Part shown: positions 25,322 through 33,880 of the stretch, piece after piece | Numbering within the stretch: position 1 is the first letter of the stretch | Layout: the number at the start of each line of letters is the position of its first letter | NCBI GenBank assembly: GCA_046328125.1 | Contig: JAXLXF010000004.1 | Span: 284,868-348,867, forward strand | Origin: JADZEM01 sp046328125 | GTDB lineage: Bacteria; Chloroflexota; UBA6077; JACCZL01 | Direction: 5' to 3' | Length of the DNA stretch: 64,000 nucleotides | Position numbers and translations under genes: made by a program | The notes under the pieces: generated by a model | What the model saw: the letters and a program-made list of their open reading frames with translations, nothing else | What the model was told of the DNA's origin: nothing | The model's database searches: none

Positions 25322-26554
25322 ATGATTGCTCCGTACTACGGTCTCGGATTGCGGAACCGAACGCCGGTCTCGGCGCGAGCGCAGGCGGCTGACGTTGGCG
25401 AGCGCTTCGCAATGATGCGCGAGAAGAACGAGCAGAGCGTCCGCGAGCCGTTCAAGGGCATCACCACCAACGGCGAGATCGTGCCCGGCCTCTTTCCGAT
25501 TCAGCGGACCGGCATCTCGACCGAGCCGATCCGACGCGCGGCGCTGGCGTTCCTGGACGTGCTGAGCCCCGAGCAGCGGCAGCTGGCCTCGTTCGACCTT
25601 GGCTCGGACATGTGGCGACGCTGGTGGAACATTCACCCGTACCTGATGCGCCACGGCGTCCAGCTCGACCACCTGGCCGACCACCAGCGCGAGGCGGCTC
25701 TACGCCTGGTCGCGAGCGCGCTCAGCGCGTCCGGCTTCGGGACCGCGCGGGACGTGATGCGGCTGAACCACACGGTTGGCGAGATCACCGGCAGCTGGAC
25801 CGAGTACGGCGAGTGGGTCTACTTCGTCAGCGTGTTCGGGACGCCGTCCGAGACCGAGCCGTGGGGCTGGCAGATCGACGGCCACCACCTGATCGTCAAC
25901 TGCTTCGTGCTGGGCGACCAGCTCTCGATTGCGCCGATGTTCCTCGGCTCCGAGCCGGTCGTGGCCGAGACCGGCATCTACAAGGGCGTCAGCGTGCTCC
26001 AGCCCGAGCAGAACGACGGACTGGCGCTCGTCAACGCCCTCCGCGCCGAGCAGCGCGGCAAGGCGGTCCTGTACGACTCGATCCTCTCGACGGTGCTGCC
26101 GCCCGAGCGCGGCATCGGCGCGGACGGACGGGTCCAGACCGCCGCCTTCCGCGACAACATGGTGATCCCATACGAGGGCATCCGCGCGACCGACCTGACT
26201 GCCGGCCAGCGCGAGCAGCTGCTACGGCTGGCTGCCCTCTACACCAGCAAGATGCGGGACGGTCACGCCGAGCTGTGGCACGAGACGGTCCGCCAGCACC
26301 TGGACGACACCCATTTCGCCTGGATGGGCGGCATCGGCGAGCACGACGTCTTCTACTACCGCATCCACAGCCCGGTCATCCTGATCGAGTTCGACCACCA
26401 GCCGGGCATCGCCTTCGACACGCCGGAGCCGACCCGGAATCACATCCACAGCGTGGTCCGCACGCCGAACGGCAACGACTACGGGATGGACTTCCTGCGA
26501 CAGCACCACGCGCGCTACGAGCACGTCAACGGGGAGCACGTCCTCCGCGCCTGA
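25322..26554 (+). CDS. DUF3500 family protein
   Basis: 410 residues, with GAGGAG upstream of the ATG. The sequence is characteristic of DUF3500: F-K-G-I-T-T-N-G, R-R-W-W-N-I-H-P, G-W-Q-I-D-G-H-H-L, Y-Y-R-I-H-S-P-V-I-L-I-E-F-D-H and N-D-Y-G at the end. The conserved His/Asp/Glu residues suggest a metal site, but no activity is established for the family. No signal peptide. It follows the MOSC gene closely. Confidence 0.85.
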   Translation: MIAPYYGLGLRNRTPVSARAQAADVGERFAMMREKNEQSVREPFKGITTNGEIVPGLFPIQRTGISTEPIRRAALAFLDVLSPEQRQLASFDLGSDMWRRWWNIHPYLMRHGVQLDHLADHQREAALRLVASALSASGFGTARDVMRLNHTVGEITGSWTEYGEWVYFVSVFGTPSETEPWGWQIDGHHLIVNCFVLGDQLSIAPMFLGSEPVVAETGIYKGVSVLQPEQNDGLALVNALRAEQRGKAVLYDSILSTVLPPERGIGADGRVQTAAFRDNMVIPYEGIRATDLTAGQREQLLRLAALYTSKMRDGHAELWHETVRQHLDDTHFAWMGGIGEHDVFYYRIHSPVILIEFDHQPGIAFDTPEPTRNHIHSVVRTPNGNDYGMDFLRQHHARYEHVNGEHVLRA

Positions 26555-26615
26555 CGCCATCGCAGATACTATGCGTGCAGGGGTTGCCCTGGTGCGCCCT
26601 CGAGGAGAGCCGTCG

Positions 26616-27041
26616 ATGTCGTCACATGGTGAGTCTCGACTGAGTCATAAGCTCCAGAGCAGCGGCGACGTGAGTCGTCGGCTCGACGATCTGGCATCCC
26701 TGCACGATGACTGGGACTCGTATGGTGGGGCGGCGCCGACGGCAAAATCCCTGGCGGTGGCTCGGGATCTTCTCGTCACTCTAGATGCCCTCCTGGCGAG
26801 CCAGACCGACTGCAAAGTCAAGCTCTTGCATCTCGGACCCCTGCCGACGGGTGGCGTCCAGATCGAGTGGCGACACGCAGAGGTTGAGGTGGAAGTCGAG
26901 GTCGATCCGCACGGAGAGCTGTCGTACCTCCTCGTCGAGCGGCAAGGCGACGAGGAGCGGTACCACGAAGAAGAGCACGTCTCGAAGCAAGCCATCGTCA
27001 ACCTGATCGCGGGCCAGCAGGTGCTCAGTGAGCGGAGCTGA
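26616..27041 (+). CDS. Small acidic protein of unknown function (first of an overlapping pair)
   Basis: 141 residues from the ATG at 26616, with GAGGAG about 9 nt upstream; an earlier in-frame ATG at 26571 lacks one. The protein has an L-H-D-D-W-D-S-Y-G-G motif near residue 30 and a very acidic V-E-V-E-V-E-V strand near residue 95. The W-D-(S/G)-Y-G motif occurs in widely scattered conserved hypothetical proteins; function is not known to me. It overlaps the next gene by 14 bp. Confidence 0.65.
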   Translation: MSSHGESRLSHKLQSSGDVSRRLDDLASLHDDWDSYGGAAPTAKSLAVARDLLVTLDALLASQTDCKVKLLHLGPLPTGGVQIEWRHAEVEVEVEVDPHGELSYLLVERQGDEERYHEEEHVSKQAIVNLIAGQQVLSERS

Positions 27042-27432
27042 GATCCTCGCTATCGATGATGACGATATCTTGTACCGACGACTCGCACCGCATCATCTTC
27101 GAGAGGATGGCGCGGTGAGCTCCGCGGCCTTCAAGCGAGGTCGGAACCCGGACCCGGAAGTCTCGGTCGATCTCGCTCGGCTCGCCAGCCCGGAGGAGTG
27201 CCTGCGGCGCGCAGACAGGCCGACCCACGGGATCGGCTCACTCACCGCCGCGATTCCGCGCGCGATGGGCTTGACCGTTCGTCACGATCCGGTCGAAGGC
27301 AACGACGCCCACAGCGTGATCGAAGGACAGACGGATCGGAGTCAGCCCCGCCAGCTCGCGGCACGCGTGACCATCATCATCGTTCCCGCGCCTCTCCGCT
27401 CAGCGTCGAATCTGACCGATATCGACGCGTGA
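27028..27432 (+). CDS. Protein of unknown function (second of the pair)
   Basis: 134 residues, overlapping the previous gene by 14 bp in another frame, so probably co-expressed. It contains L-Y-R-R-L-A-P-H-H-L, V-S-S-A-A-F-K, P-D-P-E-V-S-V-D-L-A-R-L and N-D-A-H-S-V-I, a pattern I associate with conserved hypothetical proteins encoded next to short W-D-x-Y-G proteins. His, Asp and Arg residues recur in the motifs, but no fold is assigned. There is no membrane segment. Confidence 0.65.
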   Translation: MSGAEILAIDDDDILYRRLAPHHLREDGAVSSAAFKRGRNPDPEVSVDLARLASPEECLRRADRPTHGIGSLTAAIPRAMGLTVRHDPVEGNDAHSVIEGQTDRSQPRQLAARVTIIIVPAPLRSASNLTDIDA

Positions 27433-27463
27433 GACGGAGGACGTGAGGGCGAGAGCACTTGGG

Positions 27464-28576
27464 TCAGTACGGGATGCCCTGCTCCAGGTAGTCTGCGCGT
27501 GGCTCGTGGCCCAGACCCGGTGCGTCCGAGACGTGGAAGTAGCCGTCGTGGACGTCGAACGGCGGGTCCATGATCTGCTGATATTTCCGTAGCTCTGAGT
27601 AGGCGATCTCCAGCCGGAAGAAGCTGGAGGTGGACATCATCGTCTGCGCGCCGGCGATCAGGGTGATCGGGCCGGTCGCGTCGTGCGGCGAAATCGGCAC
27701 GAAGAACGTCTCGGCCAGCGTGGCGATCTTCTTCATCTCCGAGATGCCGCCGGTCCGGATAATGTCCGGCATGATGTAATCCGCCAGCTTCTGCTCCAGG
27801 ACCGGGCGGAACTGCCAGCGGGTATACAGACGCTCGCCGACGCAGATCGGCACGTCCGTCTGATCGCGGAATTGCTTGAGGGCGTCCCAGTTCTCCGGCG
27901 GGACCGGCTCCTCGAACCAGCCGATCCGATGGGCGCAGTCGGTTGGCGAGGCGCACGGCGGTCGGCAGGTTGAAGCGGCCATGCGCGTCGATGAAGATCT
28001 CGACGTTGTTGCCGATCTCGGTGCGAACCGCCTCGATGATGTCCACGGCGGCGTAGTCCTGGTCCGGCGGGTAGTTGGCAGCGTACCCCGCGAGGTAGGC
28101 GGCGCCCCGCTTGAACGGGTCGAGCTTGAGCGCGGTGTGGCCCTCGTCCACCGTCTTGTCGGGCCGCGCGCGCGTACCTCGGGCGTCTCGCAGCCCTCGA
28201 ACCAGCCGTTGCTGTACAGGATCAGGTTGTCGTGGAACTTGCCGCCGAGCAGCTCGTAGATCGGCAGGCCGAGCATCTTGCCCCGGATGTCCCAGAGCGC
28301 GATGTCGATGCCCGAGATCAACGCCGAGACGAACCCGAGCGAGCCGAGCGAGTTGAAGCTGGCATAGAGCTTGTGCCAGATATACTCGATCCGCGTGGGA
28401 TCCTGGCCGATCAGAATCGGGCCGAGCCGGCTGGCCGCCGCCGCGACCACGTCGCTGTGCGGGCCGCTCGATGCCTGGCCCCAGCCGTGAATGCCCTCGT
28501 CGGTGTCTACGCGGAGGAAGACCCACGGGTAGCGCGTACCCGGCAGGTGATAGGCGGTGACGTTGGTGATCTTCAC
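27464..28576 (-). CDS. Mandelate racemase/muconate lactonizing-type enolase superfamily enzyme with two compensating frameshifts
   Basis: As read in one frame, 370 residues, but residues about 135-220 are out of frame. The correct middle (K-T-V-D-E-G-H-T-A-L-K-L-D-P-F through F-I-D-A-H-G-R-F) is in another frame between about 27930 and 28170. The first shift lies in a CG-dinucleotide run near 28165-28172, the second near 27925-27940; together they restore the frame. Active-site residues are the D-A-H in the shifted part, and E in W-F-E-E-P, G-E-R-L-Y and H in S-P-H-D in the main frame. The D-A-H motif suggests a sugar-acid dehydratase. Non-functional as written. Confidence 0.8.
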   Translation of the reverse strand: MKITNVTAYHLPGTRYPWVFLRVDTDEGIHGWGQASSGPHSDVVAAAASRLGPILIGQDPTRIEYIWHKLYASFNSLGSLGFVSALISGIDIALWDIRGKMLGLPIYELLGGKFHDNLILYSNGWFEGCETPEVRARGPTRRWTRATPRSSSTRSSGAPPTSRGTLPTTRRTRTTPPWTSSRRFAPRSATTSRSSSTRMAASTCRPPCASPTDCAHRIGWFEEPVPPENWDALKQFRDQTDVPICVGERLYTRWQFRPVLEQKLADYIMPDIIRTGGISEMKKIATLAETFFVPISPHDATGPITLIAGAQTMMSTSSFFRLEIAYSELRKYQQIMDPPFDVHDGYFHVSDAPGLGHEPRADYLEQGIPY

Positions 28577-28884
28577 CGAACAGCTCCCAGACGCAAGATG
28601 GCCGAGACCCGGCGCTTCGTCAGATGCGTCGCCCTGTTATCGCACACCCGGCGAGCGCGCCTGGTGCGGTCTGGGCCGCTCACGGTGGCCCGGACCGCAC
28701 CGCCATGCGCCGCCTTCGAGGCTGTGTCCCTGGCACGCGCTGTGCAGGGATGGCCCCCCGCTGCCGGCAAACCAACCTCGGCAGTGCTGAGCATATGGTC
28801 GTCGAGCGGCCCGCGCCCTGCTCTGGAGGGAGGCGATGGCGGAGCCGGCGACGCTCGACCGGCCGTCGAAGAGGAGAAGGGCTC
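28577..28884. other. Intergenic region, no gene
   Basis: About 300 bases between the divergent enolase-superfamily gene and a small secreted-protein gene. Open frames here are not convincing; no clear regulatory element was recognised. Confidence 0.4.
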
Positions 28885-29292
28885 ATGCAGCAACCGCGTC
28901 GTGTGCAGAGGTGGCTCACGCTGGCCGTCCTGGCTTCAGCGCTCGCCCTCGTGCTGACGCTCTCCGGATCGATGCTCTCCGTGTCGGACAGTGGGAGTGT
29001 TGCCGTCGCACAGTCCAGGCCGGACAACAACAACGCGAACGACAACACCGACGTGGCGACACCTACGGCGACCTCACGACCGTCCGTGGCGCCAGCCGGC
29101 TCGCCGGTGCCGCAGGTTCAGGCGAGCCCGGCCGCCCAGCCGAGCTCCGGCTCGCAGTCTAGCCCGGCGCCCAAGCCGAGCGGCAGCGCCGACACGTCAC
29201 CCCCCTCGAACTGCGTGATGCCGGCCGGCAACATCACCGAGCGCCGGATGTTCAACCTGTACACGCCGTCGTGCCTGGGGCCGTCGCAGTAG
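28885..29292 (+). CDS. Small secreted Ser/Pro-rich protein
   Basis: 135 residues from the ATG at 28885, with GAGGAGAAGG upstream. An N-terminal signal sequence (R-R-V-Q-R-W-L-T-L-A-V-L-A-S-A-L-A-L-V-L) is followed by an Asn/Asp patch, a Ser/Pro/Ala-rich low-complexity stretch (about residues 50-105), and a short C-terminal block with two cysteines (S-N-C-V-M-P, P-S-C-L-G). It looks like an extracytoplasmic linker-type protein of unknown role. A rho-independent terminator follows. Confidence 0.6.
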   Translation: MQQPRRVQRWLTLAVLASALALVLTLSGSMLSVSDSGSVAVAQSRPDNNNANDNTDVATPTATSRPSVAPAGSPVPQVQASPAAQPSSGSQSSPAPKPSGSADTSPPSNCVMPAGNITERRMFNLYTPSCLGPSQ

Positions 29293-29338
29293 GCCAGCTG
29301 TTGAGGGCGTCTGACCGCTGACGCCTCGACTGTGCGGA

Positions 29339-29373
29339 GGGGCTGCCGTGTCCGCGCGGCAGCCCCTGCTTTC
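29339..29373 (+). terminator. Rho-independent terminator
   Basis: GGGGCTGCCG (29339-29348) pairs perfectly with CGGCAGCCCC (29357-29366), followed by TGCTTTCT. It is positioned to end the small secreted-protein transcript. Confidence 0.7.
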
Positions 29374-29454
29374 TACTGGAAGCTGGTCCCGATTTTCATG
29401 ACGTGTGCTGCGGACTTTCACGCAAAGCTCGCATGTGGAACCGGGATACTGACG

Positions 29455-29460
29455 TATAAT
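29455..29460 (+). promoter_or_regulatory. Candidate -10 box for the glycosyltransferase cluster
   Basis: TATAAT at 29455-29460, about 62 bp before the first glycosyltransferase ATG, within a locally AT-richer stretch and after a terminator. The -35 region is weak. Confidence 0.4.
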
Positions 29461-29521
29461 CCTGAGCCCTGAGGATGGCCGCGAGCGGCCGACGTGGGCA
29501 CGAGGGGATACGTTCGTCCTG

Positions 29522-30412
29522 ATGGCCCGGGCTCGCCTGCTGATCTTCGGCGCGATCCTATTGACACTGGCGGCGCCAGGTCACGCACTCGCGCCGCTGA
29601 GCGGACTGCCGCTCGACCTGCCGGCGCTGGTGCTGCTGGTGCTGGCCGTGGCGTGGTGGATCGCGCTGCCGGGCGCGCCGCCGCGCGCCGGGCTGCTGGC
29701 CGGCGCGCTCGTCGGGCTGGCAGTGCTGAAAGTCGTGGTCTGGTCGCTGGCGCCTGCCTACGGCCTCGAAGCCAGCTACCGCATCGACAGCCCAGGCGCC
29801 GTCTCGCCGGACTCCGCGCCGGGCACGACCCGCGTGGACCGTGCCCTCGACTTCCGAGGCGACGCATTCCCGGTCCACTTCGTCAACGACATCCGCTACC
29901 TGAACTTCTACACGCCGGCCCAGCCGAAGCGCGATCTGCTGCCGTTCTCGGCGCGCTGGTCCGGCTTGCTGGTGGTGCAGCGCGACGGCGAGTACACGCT
30001 GACGCTGGAGTCGAACGGCCCGGCTACACTGGAGCTGGGGACCGGGCAGCGTGTGGCCATCGAAGGGGCTGGCCGCGTCCGCGACGTGACCCTCTCCACG
30101 CCGCTGCCGGCCGGGACGGTCCCGATCGCCGTGACGTACACCCGCCCCGACGAGGCGATGCCCTGGCTGGTCGTCCGTGATGGCGGTCAGGACGGGCCGG
30201 CGCTTGGCGGTCCACGACTGGTGCGAGCCGGCACGCCGCCGGCGCCGCTGGCGCGCTACGCCTGGCTGCCGCCGCTGGCGTGGGCAGTGGACGGGCTGCT
30301 GACGTTGGTGCTGGTGGTGGCGCTGGCGGTGCATGTGAGGACGGCCGTCAGTACCCAACCCTGGGGAGCCCCCTCCCCAACCCCTCCCCTTGCGAGGGGA
30401 GAGGGGCTTTGA
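29522..30412 (+). CDS. Membrane glycosyltransferase A, N-terminal part (frame ends in a palindromic repeat)
   Basis: 296 residues: two or three N-terminal transmembrane helices, then an extracytoplasmic beta-rich PA14-like domain (about residues 85-235, with H-F-V-N-D-I-R-Y-L-N-F-Y and G-E-Y-T-L-T-L-E-S-N-G), and a further helix (about 255-275). The last residues P-T-P-P-L-A-R-G-E-G-L are encoded by a C/G-rich palindrome (30369-30464). The intact paralogue at 37667-39937 carries this same domain fused directly to the catalytic membrane region, so this gene and the next are halves of one gene. Confidence 0.75.
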   Translation: MARARLLIFGAILLTLAAPGHALAPLSGLPLDLPALVLLVLAVAWWIALPGAPPRAGLLAGALVGLAVLKVVVWSLAPAYGLEASYRIDSPGAVSPDSAPGTTRVDRALDFRGDAFPVHFVNDIRYLNFYTPAQPKRDLLPFSARWSGLLVVQRDGEYTLTLESNGPATLELGTGQRVAIEGAGRVRDVTLSTPLPAGTVPIAVTYTRPDEAMPWLVVRDGGQDGPALGGPRLVRAGTPPAPLARYAWLPPLAWAVDGLLTLVLVVALAVHVRTAVSTQPWGAPSPTPPLARGEGL

Positions 30413-30464
30413 GCTCGCTCCGTCTCCCCCTCTCCCTCGCAAGGGGAGGGGGTCGGGGAGGGGC
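30369..30464. repeat. Family A palindromic repeat splitting glycosyltransferase A
   Basis: An imperfect inverted repeat of about 38 nt per arm (30369-30407 and 30426-30464), made of CCCCTCCCC-type blocks around TTGCGAGG/CCTCGCAA. It falls exactly where the two halves of the glycosyltransferase change reading frame. Confidence 0.8.
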
Positions 30465-33400
30465 CGCTCTGAGCGCGCCCTCCTGGCGCTCTACTTCCTG
30501 CTCGCGGTGGGCGGCGCGCTGGTGGCGAATCTCCACCTGTTCGGGCGGGCCGTCGTGCTGTCTGGCGGCAACGACTGGCTCGCGTACGAGAGCTACGCAC
30601 GTGACGTCCTGGTCAACGGCCCGCTGATGACCGAGGGGCGGGCGCTCGGCCAGGGGCTGCCGTTCTACTACCAGCCCGGCTATATCTACGCCGTCGCTCT
30701 GAGCCATCTGGTGTTGGGCGAGAGCCTGTCTGCGCCGCTGTTCATGAACGCGGTGCTGGGCGTGCTGACGGCGCTGGGGCTGTACGCGCTGACGCGACAG
30801 CTGTTCGGGCGAGTGGCGGCGGTCGTCGCGCTGCTCCTGTTCGAGGTGTACCGTCAGACCGTCTTCGCTCAGACCAGCAGCCTGCTCCTCTCCGAGAACC
30901 TGCTGTTCCCACTGGTGCCGCCGGTCCTGCTGCTGCTGGCCCGAGTCGCCAGAACTGGCCGTCTCACCACGCTGGTGGCGGCCGGTGTTGCGCTCGGGCT
31001 GGCCGGGCTGGCTCGCACGACGCCGCTGGCGCTGCTGCCGCCGGCCCTGCTCGCGCTGCTGGTCGGCTGGCGGTGGCTGGGCCTCGGCTGGCGCGCGAAC
31101 CTGGGCCGGCTGGCCCTCCTGGTGCTGGTCTGCGCGCTGACCGTCAGCCTCGCCACCATGCGTAACTACCTCGTCTCCGGCCGGGTGGTCCCGATCACCA
31201 GCAGCGCCGGCGCGAACCTCTGGGAGACCCATCGCCCGTCCTCGAAGGTCGATCTCTCGCGGATCGACCGCGACCCGCTCTACGAGCGCCTCGGGCTGGA
31301 CCGCACGACCCGCGAGGTGCTGGAGTTCGCGCGACAAGACCCGGCCGGCTACGTCGGCACGCTGGTCCCGATGTTCCTGTTCGCGGTGGGTGTCCAGGGA
31401 GCGCCGAGCGGTAGCTGGGACGTCCAGCCGTTGCTCCTCGTAATGTGCCTGGCGTATCTCTTCGTCTCACTCCTCTGGCGGCCGGCCCGCGCCCTCCCGA
31501 CGTGGTTCCTGCACGCGTTTGTCTGGAGCCACCTGGCCCAGATGACGGTCTTCCTCTCGAATCAGTACGGCTTCCGCCTGATCCTGCCGATGTACGTGGC
31601 GATGGTGCCAATCGTGGCCGGCGGGCTGGCCTGGGTCGGCGTGCGTGCTGTGCGGCTGCTGGCGCCGATCTGGACGCGAGCGCAGGCCGGCGCAGCCTCG
31701 CCGACCGCCCGGAGCATCACGCCGGCTGCTCGGGTGCTGGTGGTGGCCGTTGCGGCGCTGATGGGCGCGGCCGGACTGGGCGCCGGCGAGTGGCGCAGCC
31801 AGGATCTGGCCCGCGAAGCGTTCTACGGCCTCAACGGCGACGCCGGCATCGCGGCGCGGCAGGCGGCTCGCGACGAGCTGCTCCGGCAGGCCGACGTCGC
31901 CTACTTCGTGGGCGACGACAGCCGCTCGACCGACGTGGCGTACATGAGCGGCCTCGCCTACCCGACCTTGCGCTGGTTCGACGGTGCGCGCGGGCTGGTG
32001 CTGCCGCGAACGGACGAGCAGGCGCTCTACGTGGTGCCGGACCGCGCCGCCGCCGACTTCGCGAAGCGCTGCCTGGGCGAAGGCGCCTCGATTGGCCGCG
32101 AGACGGACCCGCGCCAGGGAGCAGGGCTGGAGCTGTTCCTGGCATCGGCTGGGGCGGGCGAGTGCGCGGCGCCGCGCGAGACCATCGGAGCGCCGTTCGC
32201 CGAGGCCGCCGATCCAGTGGCGCGCCTGATCGGGCTGGACGGCCCGGCCTCCATCGAGCCCGGCCGCCCGATGGACGTGCTGATTCACTGGGAGACGCTC
32301 GGGCGTCCTCGCAACCGGGCCAGACCGTTCGTGCGGCTCGTGGACGGCCAGGGGCGGCGCTGGGGCACCGCCGAGACGACCGTGTACCCGAGCTCTTCGT
32401 GGCGACCCGGCGAGCACGCCGTCGGGCTGGCCCGCCTGGACGTCGATCCGACCCTGCCGCCCGGTCAGTACCGGCTGCTCGGCGGGTTCAGCACCGGCGG
32501 CAGCACGCCAGGCTCAGCTGCAAGTGCCAGTACGAGCGCCGCGGGCAGCTCCGGGGCCGCAGCTGGTGCCGGGCAGGCCCGGCTCGTGGCCGACGGCGCC
32601 TGGGGCAGCGTCGGGCTGGGGCAGGCGCTCGGGCCGTCCGTGCGGCTGGTGAGTCGCTCGACGCCGCTGACGCTGGAGAGCCTCCCGTTGGACCGCCGCC
32701 TCGACGCGTCGCTCGGCGCCGCGAAGCTGATCGGCGTGGACTTCGACCGTGATAGCCTGCCGGCCGGCCAGCGGCTGCGAATGGGCCTGTTCTGGCAGAG
32801 CGCCGGCCACCGGCCCGACTCGGAGCAGCTGAGCCTGATCGTGCGGCGGCCCAGCGGCGAGACCCTCCAGGAGTGGCGACACGCGCCAGTTGACGACACC
32901 TATCCCATCGCGCAGTGGAAACCCGGCGAGATCGTCCGTGACACCTGGGACGTGGTGATGCCGGCCAGCCTGCCGCCCGGCGAGGTCGAGCTGGCCGTCG
33001 GGATCCCTGGGCGCGCAAGCCAGCCGGTCGACTACGTCGCGCTCGGGCGGGTGACGGTACAGGACGGCGACCGGCAGTTGACGGAGCCGGAACTGCGCGC
33101 TCGCCTGGACGCGGACTTCCTGTCTGGCGAGCATCTCGTGGGCGTGGATTACAAGAGCCGGCGGTTCAAGCCCGGCGACCTTGTGGACATGACGCTGGTC
33201 TGGCAGCAGGGCGGCACACAGGTGCCGGGCGACCACGTCCTGTCGGTCGCGCTGTTGGACGAGGCCGGCCGCATTCTGGCCCAGCAGGAAGGCGAGCCGG
33301 CTGGTGGGAAGCGTCCCACATCTGGCTGGACCGCCGACGAGTATGTCGAGGATGGCTGGAAGTTTCGGCTGCCACGTGACCTGCCGCGCGGACGGGTCCG

Positions 33401-33497
33401 GCTGGCCGTCTCGGTGGTCGAGCCGCTCAGCAATCAGCGCCAGATGACGGCAGACGGCCGGGCCTGGGTCGAGCTGCCGATCGAGGTCGGCGAGTGA
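30390..33497 (+). CDS. Membrane glycosyltransferase A, catalytic part with C-terminal beta-domains
   Basis: 1035 residues from a TTG inside the palindrome; recognisable protein begins near 30475 (A-L-L-A-L-Y-F-L-L). The ArnT/PMT-like (GT39-type) membrane region has the paralogue-shared motif G-G-N-D-W-L-A-Y-E-S-Y-A-R-D-V-L and about ten helices to residue 460. About 550 extracytoplasmic residues follow, with repeated beta-sandwich modules and a Ser/Ala/Gly linker (about 705-730). GT39-type enzymes transfer sugars from polyprenyl-phosphate donors on the outer membrane face. The start is doubtful because the N-terminal half lies in the preceding frame. GTG of the next gene overlaps the stop. 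Confidence 0.8.
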   Translation: MRGERGFELAPSPPLPRKGRGSGRGRSERALLALYFLLAVGGALVANLHLFGRAVVLSGGNDWLAYESYARDVLVNGPLMTEGRALGQGLPFYYQPGYIYAVALSHLVLGESLSAPLFMNAVLGVLTALGLYALTRQLFGRVAAVVALLLFEVYRQTVFAQTSSLLLSENLLFPLVPPVLLLLARVARTGRLTTLVAAGVALGLAGLARTTPLALLPPALLALLVGWRWLGLGWRANLGRLALLVLVCALTVSLATMRNYLVSGRVVPITSSAGANLWETHRPSSKVDLSRIDRDPLYERLGLDRTTREVLEFARQDPAGYVGTLVPMFLFAVGVQGAPSGSWDVQPLLLVMCLAYLFVSLLWRPARALPTWFLHAFVWSHLAQMTVFLSNQYGFRLILPMYVAMVPIVAGGLAWVGVRAVRLLAPIWTRAQAGAASPTARSITPAARVLVVAVAALMGAAGLGAGEWRSQDLAREAFYGLNGDAGIAARQAARDELLRQADVAYFVGDDSRSTDVAYMSGLAYPTLRWFDGARGLVLPRTDEQALYVVPDRAAADFAKRCLGEGASIGRETDPRQGAGLELFLASAGAGECAAPRETIGAPFAEAADPVARLIGLDGPASIEPGRPMDVLIHWETLGRPRNRARPFVRLVDGQGRRWGTAETTVYPSSSWRPGEHAVGLARLDVDPTLPPGQYRLLGGFSTGGSTPGSAASASTSAAGSSGAAAGAGQARLVADGAWGSVGLGQALGPSVRLVSRSTPLTLESLPLDRRLDASLGAAKLIGVDFDRDSLPAGQRLRMGLFWQSAGHRPDSEQLSLIVRRPSGETLQEWRHAPVDDTYPIAQWKPGEIVRDTWDVVMPASLPPGEVELAVGIPGRASQPVDYVALGRVTVQDGDRQLTEPELRARLDADFLSGEHLVGVDYKSRRFKPGDLVDMTLVWQQGGTQVPGDHVLSVALLDEAGRILAQQEGEPAGGKRPTSGWTADEYVEDGWKFRLPRDLPRGRVRLAVSVVEPLSNQRQMTADGRAWVELPIEVGE

Positions 33498-33880
33498 GCG
33501 GACGCTGGCTGCTCCTGACGGCGGCTGCGCTCGGCTACCTGCTGCTCGACGGCCACCCCGAGAGCTGGCTCTCTGGCCTGCCCTGGCGGCCAGCGTCGCT
33601 GCTGGTGGCGGTGCTGGGCGGGATCGTGGTGTGGGTGGCGTGGCCAGCGAATAGCCCCAGCCCCCAGCCCCCTCCCCATTGCGATGGAGAGGGGGAGATG
33701 GTGACGGGCGCAATGTTGCGCCCCTACAACCCGTGCCCTGGTAGGGGCGCAATTCATTGCGCCCGCGTGGGAGAAGGTTTCCCGTCCTCTCCCGTTCCTC
33801 ATCCTGATTCTGGCATTGGCAAAAGGCGTCGTCGGGTGGCTGGCGCTGCCGGCCGGCCTGCCCGGCTGGTACTACGATAA
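33494..33880 (+). CDS. Membrane glycosyltransferase B, N-terminal fragment
   Basis: 128 residues, of which only the first 70 or so are meaningful. The GTG start overlaps the previous stop. Two transmembrane helices (R-W-L-L-L-T-A-A-A-L-G-Y-L-L-L and A-S-L-L-V-A-V-L-G-G-I-V-V-W-V) precede family A and family B palindromes (33668-33695, 33706-33764). The frame is lost at a palindrome that is two bases shorter than its relatives. Re-adding CA at its centre would join this frame directly to the downstream coding region. Confidence 0.7.
   Translation: MSGRWLLLTAAALGYLLLDGHPESWLSGLPWRPASLLVAVLGGIVVWVAWPANSPSPQPPPHCDGEGEMVTGAMLRPYNPCPGRGAIHCARVGEGFPSSPVPHPDSGIGKRRRRVAGAAGRPARLVLR
33668..33695. repeat. 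Family A hairpin inside glycosyltransferase B
   Basis: CCCCCTCCCCAT and ATGGAGAGGGGG pair with one mismatch around TGCG. It is identical to the copy at 37832-37859 in glycosyltransferase C. Confidence 0.85.
33706..33764. repeat. Family B composite palindromic element, copy 1 (2-bp deleted)
   Basis: First palindrome GGGCGCAATGTTGCGCCC (33706-33723, 18 nt), 21-nt spacer beginning CTAC and ending GTAG, second palindrome GGGCGCAATTCATTGCGCCC (33745-33764). Relative to the copy at 37909 the first palindrome lacks a central CA. Confidence 0.85.
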
